Source: Cyclobacterium sp. | Lineage (GTDB): Bacteria; Bacteroidota; Bacteroidia; Cytophagales; Cyclobacteriaceae | DNA: 64,000 nt | Direction: 5' to 3' | Assembly: GCF_014762705.1 (NCBI RefSeq) | Contig: NZ_JABURL010000080.1 | Coordinates: forward strand, 53,562 to 117,561 | Shown here: positions 56,348 to 64,000 of the stretch, piece by piece | Position numbering within the stretch: the first letter of the stretch is position 1 | Layout: each line of letters opens with the position of its first letter | Translations under genes and position numbers: made by a program | The notes under the pieces: generated by a model | What the model saw: the letters and a program-made list of their open reading frames with translations, nothing else | What the model was told of the DNA's origin: nothing | The model's database searches: none

Positions 56348-58369
56348 ATGAAAAACTTAATTGTATCATTTTGTTTTGTCCTTGCTTTCCTAACCATTTC
56401 CTGTTCTACGAATAAGGAGTCTGAAGTAGAAAACTATGATGTAGTGGTTTATGGAGCCAATTCTGCCGGTATCATTGCTGCCTATACGGCAAAAACCATG
56501 GGAAAATCGGTTTTGTTAATCGAGCCCAGCCTTCATTTGGGTGGTTTGACCACGGGGGGATTGGGCTATACCGATATTGGCAACAAATATGCGGTGACAG
56601 GATTATCAAGGGATTTTTACCGGAGACTGGGAGATCATTATGGCAAGTTTGAACAGTGGATATTTGAACCCAGTGTGGCGAAAAAAACCTTTCAGGAGGA
56701 ATACCTGGACAGGGCAGGGATTGAAGTGCAATACGATTACCGTGTTATCGAGGCCATTAAAGAAGATGGTTTTATCAAGGGAATTCAACTGGAAAAATCC
56801 AGTGATCCCTCCCAGGATCACCGATCTGTATCTGGAAAAATGTTTATTGATGCCACCTATGAGGGGGACCTTATGGCCATGTCGGGTGTAAGTTATGCTA
56901 TCGGCAGGGAAGCCAATGAGGTCTATGGAGAGACCTATAACGGCGTACAGCTAATGAACGGCCACCAGTTTCCGGATGGCATAGATCCATACAAGACTCC
57001 GGGTGACCCCTCCAGCGGATTACTATGGGGTATCAGTGAAGATGAGCTGGAACCGGATGGGACCGGAGACGATAAAATTCAGGCCTACAATTACCGGATC
57101 TGCCTGACCAATGACCCGGCCAATAGGGTGGAGATCACCGAACCGGAAGGGTATGATCCAGCCATGTTTGACCTGCTGGTCCGGCTTTTTGAAGCCCAAC
57201 CCGACCGAAAAAGTCTCAATAATTATTTTATCTGGAGCCACATGCCCAACCATAAAACAGACATCAATAACCGGGGCGGCTTTTCCACTGATATGATTGG
57301 CATGAATCATGAGTATCCCGAAGCGGATTACGAACGCAGGCAGGAAATCATAGATGCCCATACCCATTACACCAAATCCCTGCTTTATTTTTACAAAACA
57401 GACCCCCGCGTACCCGCAGAAATCCAGGAGCAAATGCAGGAATGGGGATACCCCAAAGACGAATATGTGGATAATGGAAACTGGACGCCACAGCTTTATG
57501 TGAGGGAAGTGAGAAGAATGATAGGTGAATATGTCATGACCCAGGCCAATTGTGTAGGAGATGAGGTGGTGGAGGATGGTATTGGCATGGCTGCCTACAC
57601 CATGGACTCCCACAATATTCAGCGGATCGTGATCGAAAAGGAGGGTAAAAAGATGGTTAAAAATGAAGGAAATGTGGAAATAGGTGGTTTTGGGCCATAC
57701 CCCATTGCCTACCGCTCCATAATCCCTCAGGCCGAAGAAGCCAAAAACCTGTTTGTCCCGGCGGCCATGTCGGCCAGCCATATTGCCTTTGGATCTATCC
57801 GCATGGAGCCGGTATTTATGGTATTGGGGCAATCATCTGCAGTGGCGGCCTGTATGGCCATTGACGGGGAGCTGTCGGTTCAGGAAGTTGATGTGTCGGC
57901 CCTTCAGGAAGAGTTGGAATCCAATCCTCTGGCAGATGGGAGTACGGCAGATATCCTGGTGGACAATGATGATGAAGGTATGGTGACGGTGACCGGGGAC
58001 TGGGAACAGGTGAGTAGGGGAGGTTACGGCCCGAGTTTTCTTAGGGATGAATCCGGGGGTAGTAGTGATAAATCCGTTCGATTCACCGCGGCAGTGCAGG
58101 ATGCAGGAAAATATAATGTTTATGTTTATTTCTCCAGAACACAGGAGGCCAGTTCCCAAACTCATATCCTACTTGGCGATGGATTTGAAGAGCATGAAAT
58201 GTTGGTAAAAGAAGAAGACATCAGGGTAGAGGGTCAAACTTCCGGGGAATGGGTACATTTGGGAGACTTTGAATTAAAATCCAATACTTCCCCATTTGTG
58301 GAAGTTTCCAATAAAGATGCAAATGGGGCAGTGGTAGCCGATGCGGTGTTGTGGGTACCTGTGAGGTGA
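56348..58369 (+). CDS. FAD-dependent oxidoreductase lipoprotein with golvesin-like C-terminal domain (paralog 5)
   Basis: 673 residues, the longest of the five. Lipobox FLTISCSTNKESEVENYD. FAD motifs: [70 protein letters not shown] and [20 protein letters not shown]. Residues about 535-673 form a golvesin/Xly-type β-sandwich, as in SKSNTSPFVEVSNKD-like regions, ending ADAVLWVPVR. It starts 15 bases after the sulfatase and ends the locus. Target substrate unknown; the added domain may bind the polysaccharide. Confidence 0.9.
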   Translation: MKNLIVSFCFVLAFLTISCSTNKESEVENYDVVVYGANSAGIIAAYTAKTMGKSVLLIEPSLHLGGLTTGGLGYTDIGNKYAVTGLSRDFYRRLGDHYGKFEQWIFEPSVAKKTFQEEYLDRAGIEVQYDYRVIEAIKEDGFIKGIQLEKSSDPSQDHRSVSGKMFIDATYEGDLMAMSGVSYAIGREANEVYGETYNGVQLMNGHQFPDGIDPYKTPGDPSSGLLWGISEDELEPDGTGDDKIQAYNYRICLTNDPANRVEITEPEGYDPAMFDLLVRLFEAQPDRKSLNNYFIWSHMPNHKTDINNRGGFSTDMIGMNHEYPEADYERRQEIIDAHTHYTKSLLYFYKTDPRVPAEIQEQMQEWGYPKDEYVDNGNWTPQLYVREVRRMIGEYVMTQANCVGDEVVEDGIGMAAYTMDSHNIQRIVIEKEGKKMVKNEGNVEIGGFGPYPIAYRSIIPQAEEAKNLFVPAAMSASHIAFGSIRMEPVFMVLGQSSAVAACMAIDGELSVQEVDVSALQEELESNPLADGSTADILVDNDDEGMVTVTGDWEQVSRGGYGPSFLRDESGGSSDKSVRFTAAVQDAGKYNVYVYFSRTQEASSQTHILLGDGFEEHEMLVKEEDIRVEGQTSGEWVHLGDFELKSNTSPFVEVSNKDANGAVVADAVLWVPVR

Positions 58370-58403
58370 TGGTCTGATTATCTGATGGTTTGATGGTCTG
58401 ATT
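58367..58403 (+). repeat. Short direct repeat after FAD paralog 5
   Basis: TGATGGTCTGATT occurs at 58367-58379 and 58391-58403, with a partial copy between. Simple repeat of the kind seen in Cytophagales intergenic DNA. The first copy overlaps the stop codon of paralog 5. Confidence 0.65.
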
Positions 58404-58827
58404 TGTTAATAGGCAGATTATTTGATGGAATTTAATACAGTTTATGCCAGGAGAAATATGGTGCTCGGTGAAGTAGGTTTACTGGGTGAAGTTTGCAACT
58501 TCACCCTCATATCTTCGGGTTTATAAACAGATAAGACTTGGCAAAAAGCCATTCGCAATGGCCGAATGTACCTGCTATTTAAAACCGCAAAAACATTTAC
58601 GTACTTTCATGAAACCCGGCATTACAAATGCCTCGTTCTTGTAAGTCAAGGGATAAAAGGGATGTAGATACAATCTACACCCAATACGGTATGTATTAAA
58701 ATGCAAAATCCATTCGCTACTATTTATTTGAAAAATAATTTTCGGGTAAATGCAAATGGCCTTTTAACCAAATAGAAGCCAAAGGCTTGCTACCATGAGC
58801 CTTGTATTAAAATTAATCAAACAGGCC
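58370..58827. other. 458-bp gene-free region with several small inverted repeats
   Basis: No gene recognised. Besides the simple repeats there are three hairpins: GGGTGAAGTT/AACTTCACCC (58484-58506, 3-base loop), CATTCG/CGAATG (58550-58568) and GGCATT/AATGCC (58618-58632). The cluster resembles REP-type elements or a decayed mobile element, but no transposase remnant was recognised. Confidence 0.5.
58484..58506. repeat. Perfect 10-bp stem with 3-base loop
   Basis: GGGTGAAGTT, loop TGC, then AACTTCACCC. There is no T-run, so it is more REP-like than terminator-like. Confidence 0.75.
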
Positions 58828-59373
58828 TTAATATTTGTTTTCTGCTTGTAAGGCGGTCAGGTCAATTTGGGATGGAATTCCAGCAGGAAACCGGCTGTAA
58901 AGCAAAAGTTTATTGGGGTTTTCACTCCAGTCGACATAGTTGAAGCCTGATTTTTCCCAACTTTTGGCAGACATTATTCCTGCAACATCAACTGCTGAAA
59001 ATAAAACACCAATGACCAATGCGGACCCTCCATATGGGATGCCTGCCGCCATCATTACTAGGTTCGGGGCCAACATAAGAAAACCCGCATTGTAATTTTT
59101 TGGTTTATAGATGATTACCCGGGCATGGGATACTTCAGTTTTTGTAATAAGACGTAAGGTCTGAGAAAGTACTACCATGGTGTCATTTCTGAACCCAATC
59201 AATTCACCAGCAAAATAATTATTGTTGGTATCCATACCCGATATATAACTACCATAGGGATGGCTGGACAAACTAATGCGATCCACTTCCATTCCATTCG
59301 GAACAGGAACGGAGTTTATTTTACATGCTGCCAGGGAAAATACCAGAGCAATACAAATTTTTTTAATAATCAT
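58828..59373 (-). CDS. Small lipoprotein of unknown function
   Basis: 181 residues. Signal and lipobox at LVFSLAACKINS. After this are a β-rich region with IGFRNDTMVVLSQ and a hydrophobic segment (NLVMMAAGIPYGGSALVIGVLF), consistent with a membrane or envelope location. ATG 59373 overlaps the last 11 bases of the upstream gene, so they form one operon. The frame runs back five codons to 59388, but the signal peptide starts at 59373. I do not recognise a family. Confidence 0.75.
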   Translation of the reverse strand: MIIKKICIALVFSLAACKINSVPVPNGMEVDRISLSSHPYGSYISGMDTNNNYFAGELIGFRNDTMVVLSQTLRLITKTEVSHARVIIYKPKNYNAGFLMLAPNLVMMAAGIPYGGSALVIGVLFSAVDVAGIMSAKSWEKSGFNYVDWSENPNKLLLYSRFPAGIPSQIDLTALQAENKY

Positions 59374-61012
59374 TACCCGGTGTACCATTGCCTGAAATCC
59401 TGGTGTTCCAAAATATTTCTTCCATTTTAGGCTCTATAGCCTTAAATGGCAATGCCATCTCCTTCAAAAATTTCTCAGGATGAAGCATTGCCCGCCTTGC
59501 TCCTTGAAGATTTTGGTCTTCCAACCACTCTTCTCGCATCCATTCAATATAATATCCTTTACTTTCAACGAAATATTCCCTATCCTTTCGGTAAGTTATA
59601 CCGTAATCCAGGGTATAAGCTTCTCCCGGGAAAGTAACCAGGTATCCGTCGCCCTTAAGTTTACTCAACGCAACCGTATCTGCCAAATTGGTAGTATTGG
59701 ATTTTACCTGAAGGGGAACATGTATTTCCGGTGCTACCTTTCGCTCCAAAACGGCTAGATTTAAAGTATTGATCCTCCACAATCCCTGGTTTAGTTTAAG
59801 TTTTATCTTTATAATCGGGGTATCTAACAATGGGAGGGTAACAAGATGGGAGTCCGTGACAATTGGACCGTCTTCTGCAATTTTATCAAGGAAAATCCAG
59901 TTTCCTTTATCATTTAAATAAAAAACTTCTATCCCACCAAGTAACTCCTGGAAAGCCCTTACTTTTTTGGAAAGTCCTGGTTCTGAAGTTTCCATTCCTG
60001 CCAGGTAATGACTGCTGGCATTGCCCATAAGAGAAAAAAAATGATAAAATAGAAAGGTAGTCATTAAGGTTTGTCGCTTTTCAATAATTAATCCCGAACT
60101 GACCCCTGGATTGCTGAATTCCAAAAATAAAGTTTCCTTCTTTAACAAATTAAAAGTGTCAGCAAGACTAAACCATTCTTTATCATCTTTCGTCGCAACA
60201 AAATCCGTTATCAATTGAGAATGATAGGTTGCTTTTAGAGGATTTTCTATGTCTTTTACTTCGTGGAAATCACCATTTGAGGATTGAAAAACCCTGTTTA
60301 CTTCATTTTTCCTTAGCGAGAGCAAATTGACTTTATTAACCAAGTGTGTTTCCAGGGCTTCATTTTTCAAGATTAGTTGTAAAGGAGCCCCATCTTCCAT
60401 GTTTAAATCTATCAAATCTATGTCTGTGTCTTCAAAAGATTTGGAAATACTAGACGAAAAACCCTCTCCGACCAGGTTTTGTACATCTAATCCGGAAACA
60501 TAGAAGGTCGGGCAGGATCCAAAACAGGCTTTGGGGTTGATACTACAGTAGAGGGAAAAGGCACCTGTTGTAAGACCTACCAAAACCATTGCCGCCACAC
60601 CTGGGTTGTTTCCCTTTTGATTGGTTTCCAGAATGACAATCTCATCAAACGGAATCAAAAATTGGGTATGAATACGTTCGGACTCAGAAGGACTTAAACC
60701 TGTTCCACCCCTGGTTTCAATTAAATTTCGGTTATAATCCAAATGATTTCCAAAACCGAAAATGATTTCGTTGGGTTTGTCCACCTTCCAGGAATGAAAA
60801 ATGTAAACATCTCCATTCTGCATGTGAACCTTCAGATACTCATTATTTTGGCTGTTAAGTTTTATTTCTTCTACTTGTACTAATTCCCTGCTCACCCTTT
60901 TAAAAGAACAGCCCAGAGAAAATAGGGTAAGTGTAGCCAACAAAAAGCAATTCAAGGTGTCCTTTCTTTTGACCTGCATTCTGGTAGAACTTTGAAAATT
61001 TTTCGGTTTCAT
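59363..61012 (-). CDS. Lipoprotein of unknown function with CFGSCPTFY motif
   Basis: 549 residues. The N-terminus has a lipobox at LFSLGCSFKR; an alternative Met 11 codons in is possible. A hydrophobic stretch (AAMVLVGLTTGAFSLYC) is followed by NPKACFGSCPTFYV, a Cys-x3-Cys segment of a type seen in uncharacterised Bacteroidota proteins. The rest appears to be β-rich. It heads a two-gene operon with the 58828 lipoprotein. Both contain loops that mention neither known enzymes nor transporters. No function proposed. Confidence 0.75.
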   Translation of the reverse strand: MKPKNFQSSTRMQVKRKDTLNCFLLATLTLFSLGCSFKRVSRELVQVEEIKLNSQNNEYLKVHMQNGDVYIFHSWKVDKPNEIIFGFGNHLDYNRNLIETRGGTGLSPSESERIHTQFLIPFDEIVILETNQKGNNPGVAAMVLVGLTTGAFSLYCSINPKACFGSCPTFYVSGLDVQNLVGEGFSSSISKSFEDTDIDLIDLNMEDGAPLQLILKNEALETHLVNKVNLLSLRKNEVNRVFQSSNGDFHEVKDIENPLKATYHSQLITDFVATKDDKEWFSLADTFNLLKKETLFLEFSNPGVSSGLIIEKRQTLMTTFLFYHFFSLMGNASSHYLAGMETSEPGLSKKVRAFQELLGGIEVFYLNDKGNWIFLDKIAEDGPIVTDSHLVTLPLLDTPIIKIKLKLNQGLWRINTLNLAVLERKVAPEIHVPLQVKSNTTNLADTVALSKLKGDGYLVTFPGEAYTLDYGITYRKDREYFVESKGYYIEWMREEWLEDQNLQGARRAMLHPEKFLKEMALPFKAIEPKMEEIFWNTRISGNGTPGNDY

Positions 61013-61428
61013 GTTTTTGGTAATAAGGATTTTAAGCTAAATTTTCATCAATCCCTAAAAAAATTACGGTTAAGAATAAGGGCATTTGACTATGCCAGAA
61101 CTCCATGAAACCGACAACAAGGCATTTTCAGCCTAAAAAATATATTTAATTTTGTGTTAGTTGATATATCAGGAATAATATTCTATAACCCTGTTGATTT
61201 AAAAATTAATTTATGATAATACAAGGGTTTTTTAAACATTATTTTTTGCTTTGAATAATGCTTTAGAATGAATTCCTCAGATCAATAAAATAGCAAATGC
61301 CAAAATAATTTTTATTCTAAAATTACGCTATTGGGAGTCAGGGTTTTCTTCGTTCAATTCGCGGCGTCCAGGCAAAGGATCAAAACAATAAACTAAATGG
61401 TGGTCTATTCCTTATCTTTGAATACCGT
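61013..61428. other. 416-bp AT-rich gene-free region
   Basis: No gene, hairpin terminator or strong repeat recognised. TAATTTTG at 61147-61154 and TATCTTTG at 61414-61421 match the -7 box on the plus strand but have no plus-strand gene nearby. Confidence 0.5.
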
Positions 61429-61860
61429 TTATGGTGTCCCTGTTTCAAAACTGACCATCCAATTGATGCCGAATTGGTCCTTCAGCATGCCAAAATAAGA
61501 ACCCCAGAAAGTGTGGTCCATGGGCATGGTCTTTTTTCCGTTTTCTGAAAGGGCATTAAATAACCTGTCGGCTTCTTCCTTTGTATCTGTATGGATCGAA
61601 ATGGAAAAATTATCACCAAAGGTGGCTTTTTCATAATGTTCACTGGTATCAGAACCCATCAAAGCCGTTTCCTTGCTGATGGGAAGTGCCACATGCATGA
61701 TTTTGTGAGTGTCATTTTTTGACATTTTGTAGCCTTCCTGGGTTGGCATTTCTCCGAATGTACTGATAGAGGAAAATTCGCCTCCAAATACGGAGCGGTA
61801 AAATTCAAAGGCCTTTCGGCAATTGCCGTTGAAGGTGAGGTAGGTGTTGACTGTGGTCAT
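61429..61860 (-). CDS. VOC-family (PhnB-like) protein
   Basis: 143 residues of a glyoxalase/bleomycin-resistance fold. The start is TVNTYLTFNGNCRKAFEFY, as in PhnB/3-demethylubiquinone-methyltransferase-like proteins; ALMGSDTSEHYEKATFGDN and WGSYFGMLKDQFGINWMVS are typical of the second half. Metal ligands and activity are uncertain, as is the substrate. Monocistronic. Confidence 0.9.
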   Translation of the reverse strand: MTTVNTYLTFNGNCRKAFEFYRSVFGGEFSSISTFGEMPTQEGYKMSKNDTHKIMHVALPISKETALMGSDTSEHYEKATFGDNFSISIHTDTKEEADRLFNALSENGKKTMPMDHTFWGSYFGMLKDQFGINWMVSFETGTP

Positions 61861-62033
61861 GGTGACTGGGTTTAATGCTGAATAAATGTTTTAAGTATAA
61901 ATTTAAGCTTTTCAGGCGGAAAGTAGACTTGTCTTAGGGCAAGAAATTGAGCAGCCCATGTTCTTCCAAAATTTATCGGACTTGGGCAGGGGGCTTTCCA
62001 ATATGATGAAAGCTGAAGAAAAAAATAGTATTT

Positions 62034-62041
62034 TAGCTTTG
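62034..62041 (+). promoter_or_regulatory. Candidate -7 promoter box for the DUF885 gene
   Basis: TAGCTTTG matches TAnnTTTG and ends 35 bases before ATG 62077. No obvious -33 TTG. Confidence 0.4.
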
Positions 62042-62076
62042 AATTTGTCCACCAATCACCTTAACCAATAAAAGCC

Positions 62077-63900
62077 ATGTACAAAAGCCCTAACCTTCTG
62101 CTAATCTTCATTGCGATTTTATTTTTTCAATGTACTTCCGGACCAGTTAAACAAGAAGACCAAAGTACCGAATTCAATAAGTGGCTAGATGTGCAATATG
62201 AGGAATGGCTGCAACAAAATCCGCTTCAACTTACCGCACAGGGCCGCAAGGATTTATACGATCAGCTGGATGATTTTAGTGAAGAGGGCGCTGACAAAAA
62301 GCTGGCATGGCGACAAAGTAGTGTAAAAGAAATGCTGGAAAAGTTTGACAAAGACCACCTTAATCCTGAAGCCAGGGTTTCATTCGACCTTTGGCAATAC
62401 CAATACGAGATGGACAGGGAGGAAGCTGAATTCAGACTATACCCCTACATATTCAACCAGATGATGGGTGTGCATACAGGGCTGCCCAATATGCTAATCA
62501 ATTACCATAAAGTGGATGACCCATCGGACATGGATGCCCTGATCAGCAGATTGGGCGAAACAGGCAGAGCCATCCGGCAACTATTGGAGCGGGCAAAAAA
62601 ACAGGCAGAGGCTGGTATCAAACCCCCACGATTTGCCTATGAAATGGTAGTCCCCCAGGCGGACGCACTCATTAAGGGTCAACCTTTCGATGAAGGAGAG
62701 GAAGGTTCACCACTCTGGAACGATGCCATTGCCAAAATTGATAGTTTGAAAGCAAAAGGGAAAATCGATGAAAATCAGGCAGCAGCTTATCGTGAAGCTA
62801 CCGCACAAGCTTTGAAGGAGCGATTTAAACCAGCTTATGAGGAGCTGATTGCCTGGCTGGAAGCAGAATTGCCTGGGTTGGAAGAAAAACCTACGGGTGT
62901 CAGCCGGCATCCGGATGGGGATGCTTTTTACCAACACCGCCTGAAAGCGTCTACGACCACGGACCTGACTGCTGAAGAAATCCACCAGATCGGTCTTGCT
63001 GAAGTGGAGCGCATCAAACAGGAAATGCTGGCCATCAAGGAAAAAGTCGGTTTTGAGGGTAGTTTGGAAGCATTTTTTGAGTTTATCAATACCGATGAGC
63101 AGTTTTTTTACCCCAACACGGATGAGGGCCGACAGGCTTATCTGGATGATTCCAAGGCCTTTCTTGATGCCATCACTGTCCAATTACCCAACTATTTTGG
63201 ACTGCTACCCAAAGCGGAATTGCAGGTCAGAAGGGTGGAAGCTTTCCGGGAACAGGATGGCGCACCCCAGCATTATTCCAAAGGCACCCCCGATGGTTCC
63301 AGGAAGGGTACGTACTATGTCCACCTATCCGATATGAATGCCATGCCCAAATCCACCATGGAAGGAGTGGCCTACCATGAAGGGAACCCGGGCCACCACA
63401 TGCAGATTTCCATTGCTCAGGAGCTGGAAGACCTCCCAAAATTCCGTACCCAATTGGGATTTAATGCCTATGTGGAAGGTTGGGCGCTTTATTCCGAGAT
63501 TCTTGCCAAAGAAATGGGCGGCTATGAAAACCCCTATTATGATTTTGGCAGGCTGGTCAATGAAATCTGGCGGGCCATACGTTTGGTGGTAGATACCGGA
63601 CTGCATGCCAAGGGATGGACAGAACAAGAGGCTATCCAATACTTTTCAGACAATTCCTCCATTTCCCAGGGGGCCATCAAAGCTGAGGTCAGGCGATATA
63701 TGGTCATGCCAGGGCAAGCCACCGGCTATAAGGTTGGCATGCTTAAAATCCAGGAGCTCCGGGCCATGGCAGAAGATGAACTGGGGGATCAGTTTGATTT
63801 GCGCCAGTTTCACGATACCGTGCTGGGTGGAGGAGCCCTGCCTTTGGATATATTGGAAGATGAAATAAAGCGGTGGATTGCCGGGGTAAAAAAGGGATAA
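62077..63900 (+). CDS. DUF885-family lipoprotein (putative metallopeptidase)
   Basis: 607 residues. Lipobox at LFFQCTSGPV. The body is mostly helical, as in this family, with EGVAYHEGNPGHHMQISIAQ (about residues 428-447) matching the HE-x-x-PGHH zinc-site signature, and GWALYSEILAKEMGG holding the downstream Glu. Usual DUF885 length is about 550-600. These are probably exported carboxypeptidases or oligopeptidases related to the M3/M32 group. No operon partner is evident. Confidence 0.9.
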   Translation: MYKSPNLLLIFIAILFFQCTSGPVKQEDQSTEFNKWLDVQYEEWLQQNPLQLTAQGRKDLYDQLDDFSEEGADKKLAWRQSSVKEMLEKFDKDHLNPEARVSFDLWQYQYEMDREEAEFRLYPYIFNQMMGVHTGLPNMLINYHKVDDPSDMDALISRLGETGRAIRQLLERAKKQAEAGIKPPRFAYEMVVPQADALIKGQPFDEGEEGSPLWNDAIAKIDSLKAKGKIDENQAAAYREATAQALKERFKPAYEELIAWLEAELPGLEEKPTGVSRHPDGDAFYQHRLKASTTTDLTAEEIHQIGLAEVERIKQEMLAIKEKVGFEGSLEAFFEFINTDEQFFYPNTDEGRQAYLDDSKAFLDAITVQLPNYFGLLPKAELQVRRVEAFREQDGAPQHYSKGTPDGSRKGTYYVHLSDMNAMPKSTMEGVAYHEGNPGHHMQISIAQELEDLPKFRTQLGFNAYVEGWALYSEILAKEMGGYENPYYDFGRLVNEIWRAIRLVVDTGLHAKGWTEQEAIQYFSDNSSISQGAIKAEVRRYMVMPGQATGYKVGMLKIQELRAMAEDELGDQFDLRQFHDTVLGGGALPLDILEDEIKRWIAGVKKG

Positions 63901-63925
63901 AACTTGTTTTACAATAGTCGATAAC

Positions 63926-63950
63926 CTTTGAGGTCTTTGAGACCTCGAAG
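63926..63950. repeat. Dispersed-type palindrome after the DUF885 gene
   Basis: GAGGTCT (63930-63936) pairs with AGACCTC (63940-63946), loop TTG, and CCTT/AAGG extend the stem past one mismatch. Sequences of this form occur many times in Bacteroidota genomes. It may also serve as a weak terminator. Confidence 0.7.
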
Positions 63951-64000
63951 GCCATATGTTTGCAAAAGTAATAGCATAAGTTTCGGAAAATCATTAGTTT

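Noticed and set aside
61147..61154. TAATTTTG promoter-like box on the plus strand
   Set aside because: No plus-strand gene within 900 bases; the area is very AT-rich so chance matches are expected.
61414..61421. TATCTTTG on the plus strand at the end of the VOC gene
   Set aside because: It would only drive antisense transcription and no gene follows; no supporting -33 element.

Overview
The window is chromosomal DNA of a Bacteroidota bacterium, most likely a marine member of the Cytophagales (Cyclobacteriaceae-like). The signs are a SusC/SusD pair with an upstream ECF sigma/FecR pair, lipoproteins with acidic residues after the lipobox Cys, TAnnTTTG promoter boxes, AT-rich intergenic DNA and a sulfatase. 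No tRNA, rRNA, CRISPR array or intact insertion sequence was seen. The placement rests on gene content only.

Region 1 (1-17373) is sugar catabolism. The end of a sodium/solute symporter is followed by xylB and xylA. A lacI-uxaB pair on the minus strand diverges from a six-gene plus-strand cluster (5915-14352). The cluster holds a lipoprotein Gfo/Idh-like protein, a Tat-exported alpha/beta hydrolase, a second exported hydrolase, a Tat-exported TIM-barrel isomerase/epimerase, a Tat-exported Gfo/Idh oxidoreductase and a large exported hydrolase. A perfect 12-bp palindrome in the lacI/cluster intergenic region is a likely LacI-family operator. Class II aldolase, a signal-less substrate-binding-fold protein and an exported NIPSNAP protein follow.

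Region 2 (17549-37692) is an exopolysaccharide locus: UDP-xylose synthase, a stand-alone receiver, a receiver-like/sugar-transferase fusion with a four-Cys insertion, five glycosyltransferases, a flippase, an O-antigen polymerase/ligase-like protein, a Wzz-type co-polymerase with a P-loop tail, a half-length TolC-family protein and a hexapeptide acyltransferase. A LytTR response regulator and a 1365-residue hybrid kinase (HisKA, HATPase, two receivers, HPt) lie among these genes and may regulate them.

Region 3 (38091-58369) begins with a cupin protein, then a polysaccharide-utilization-like locus: ECF sigma factor, FecR anti-sigma, SusC with an STN domain, SusD, three FAD-dependent oxidoreductases in a row, a Tat-exported Gfo/Idh protein, a fourth FAD oxidoreductase, a sulfatase, and a fifth FAD oxidoreductase fused to a golvesin-like binding module. 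No glycoside hydrolase or polysaccharide lyase was recognised here, so the locus looks built around redox chemistry and desulfation outside the cytoplasm. This is the strongest candidate for an undescribed system in the window.

Region 4 (58370-63990) holds repeat-rich intergenic DNA, two overlapping genes for unknown lipoproteins, a VOC-family protein and a DUF885 lipoprotein.

All functional assignments come from reading motifs and family resemblance by eye. No database search was possible.
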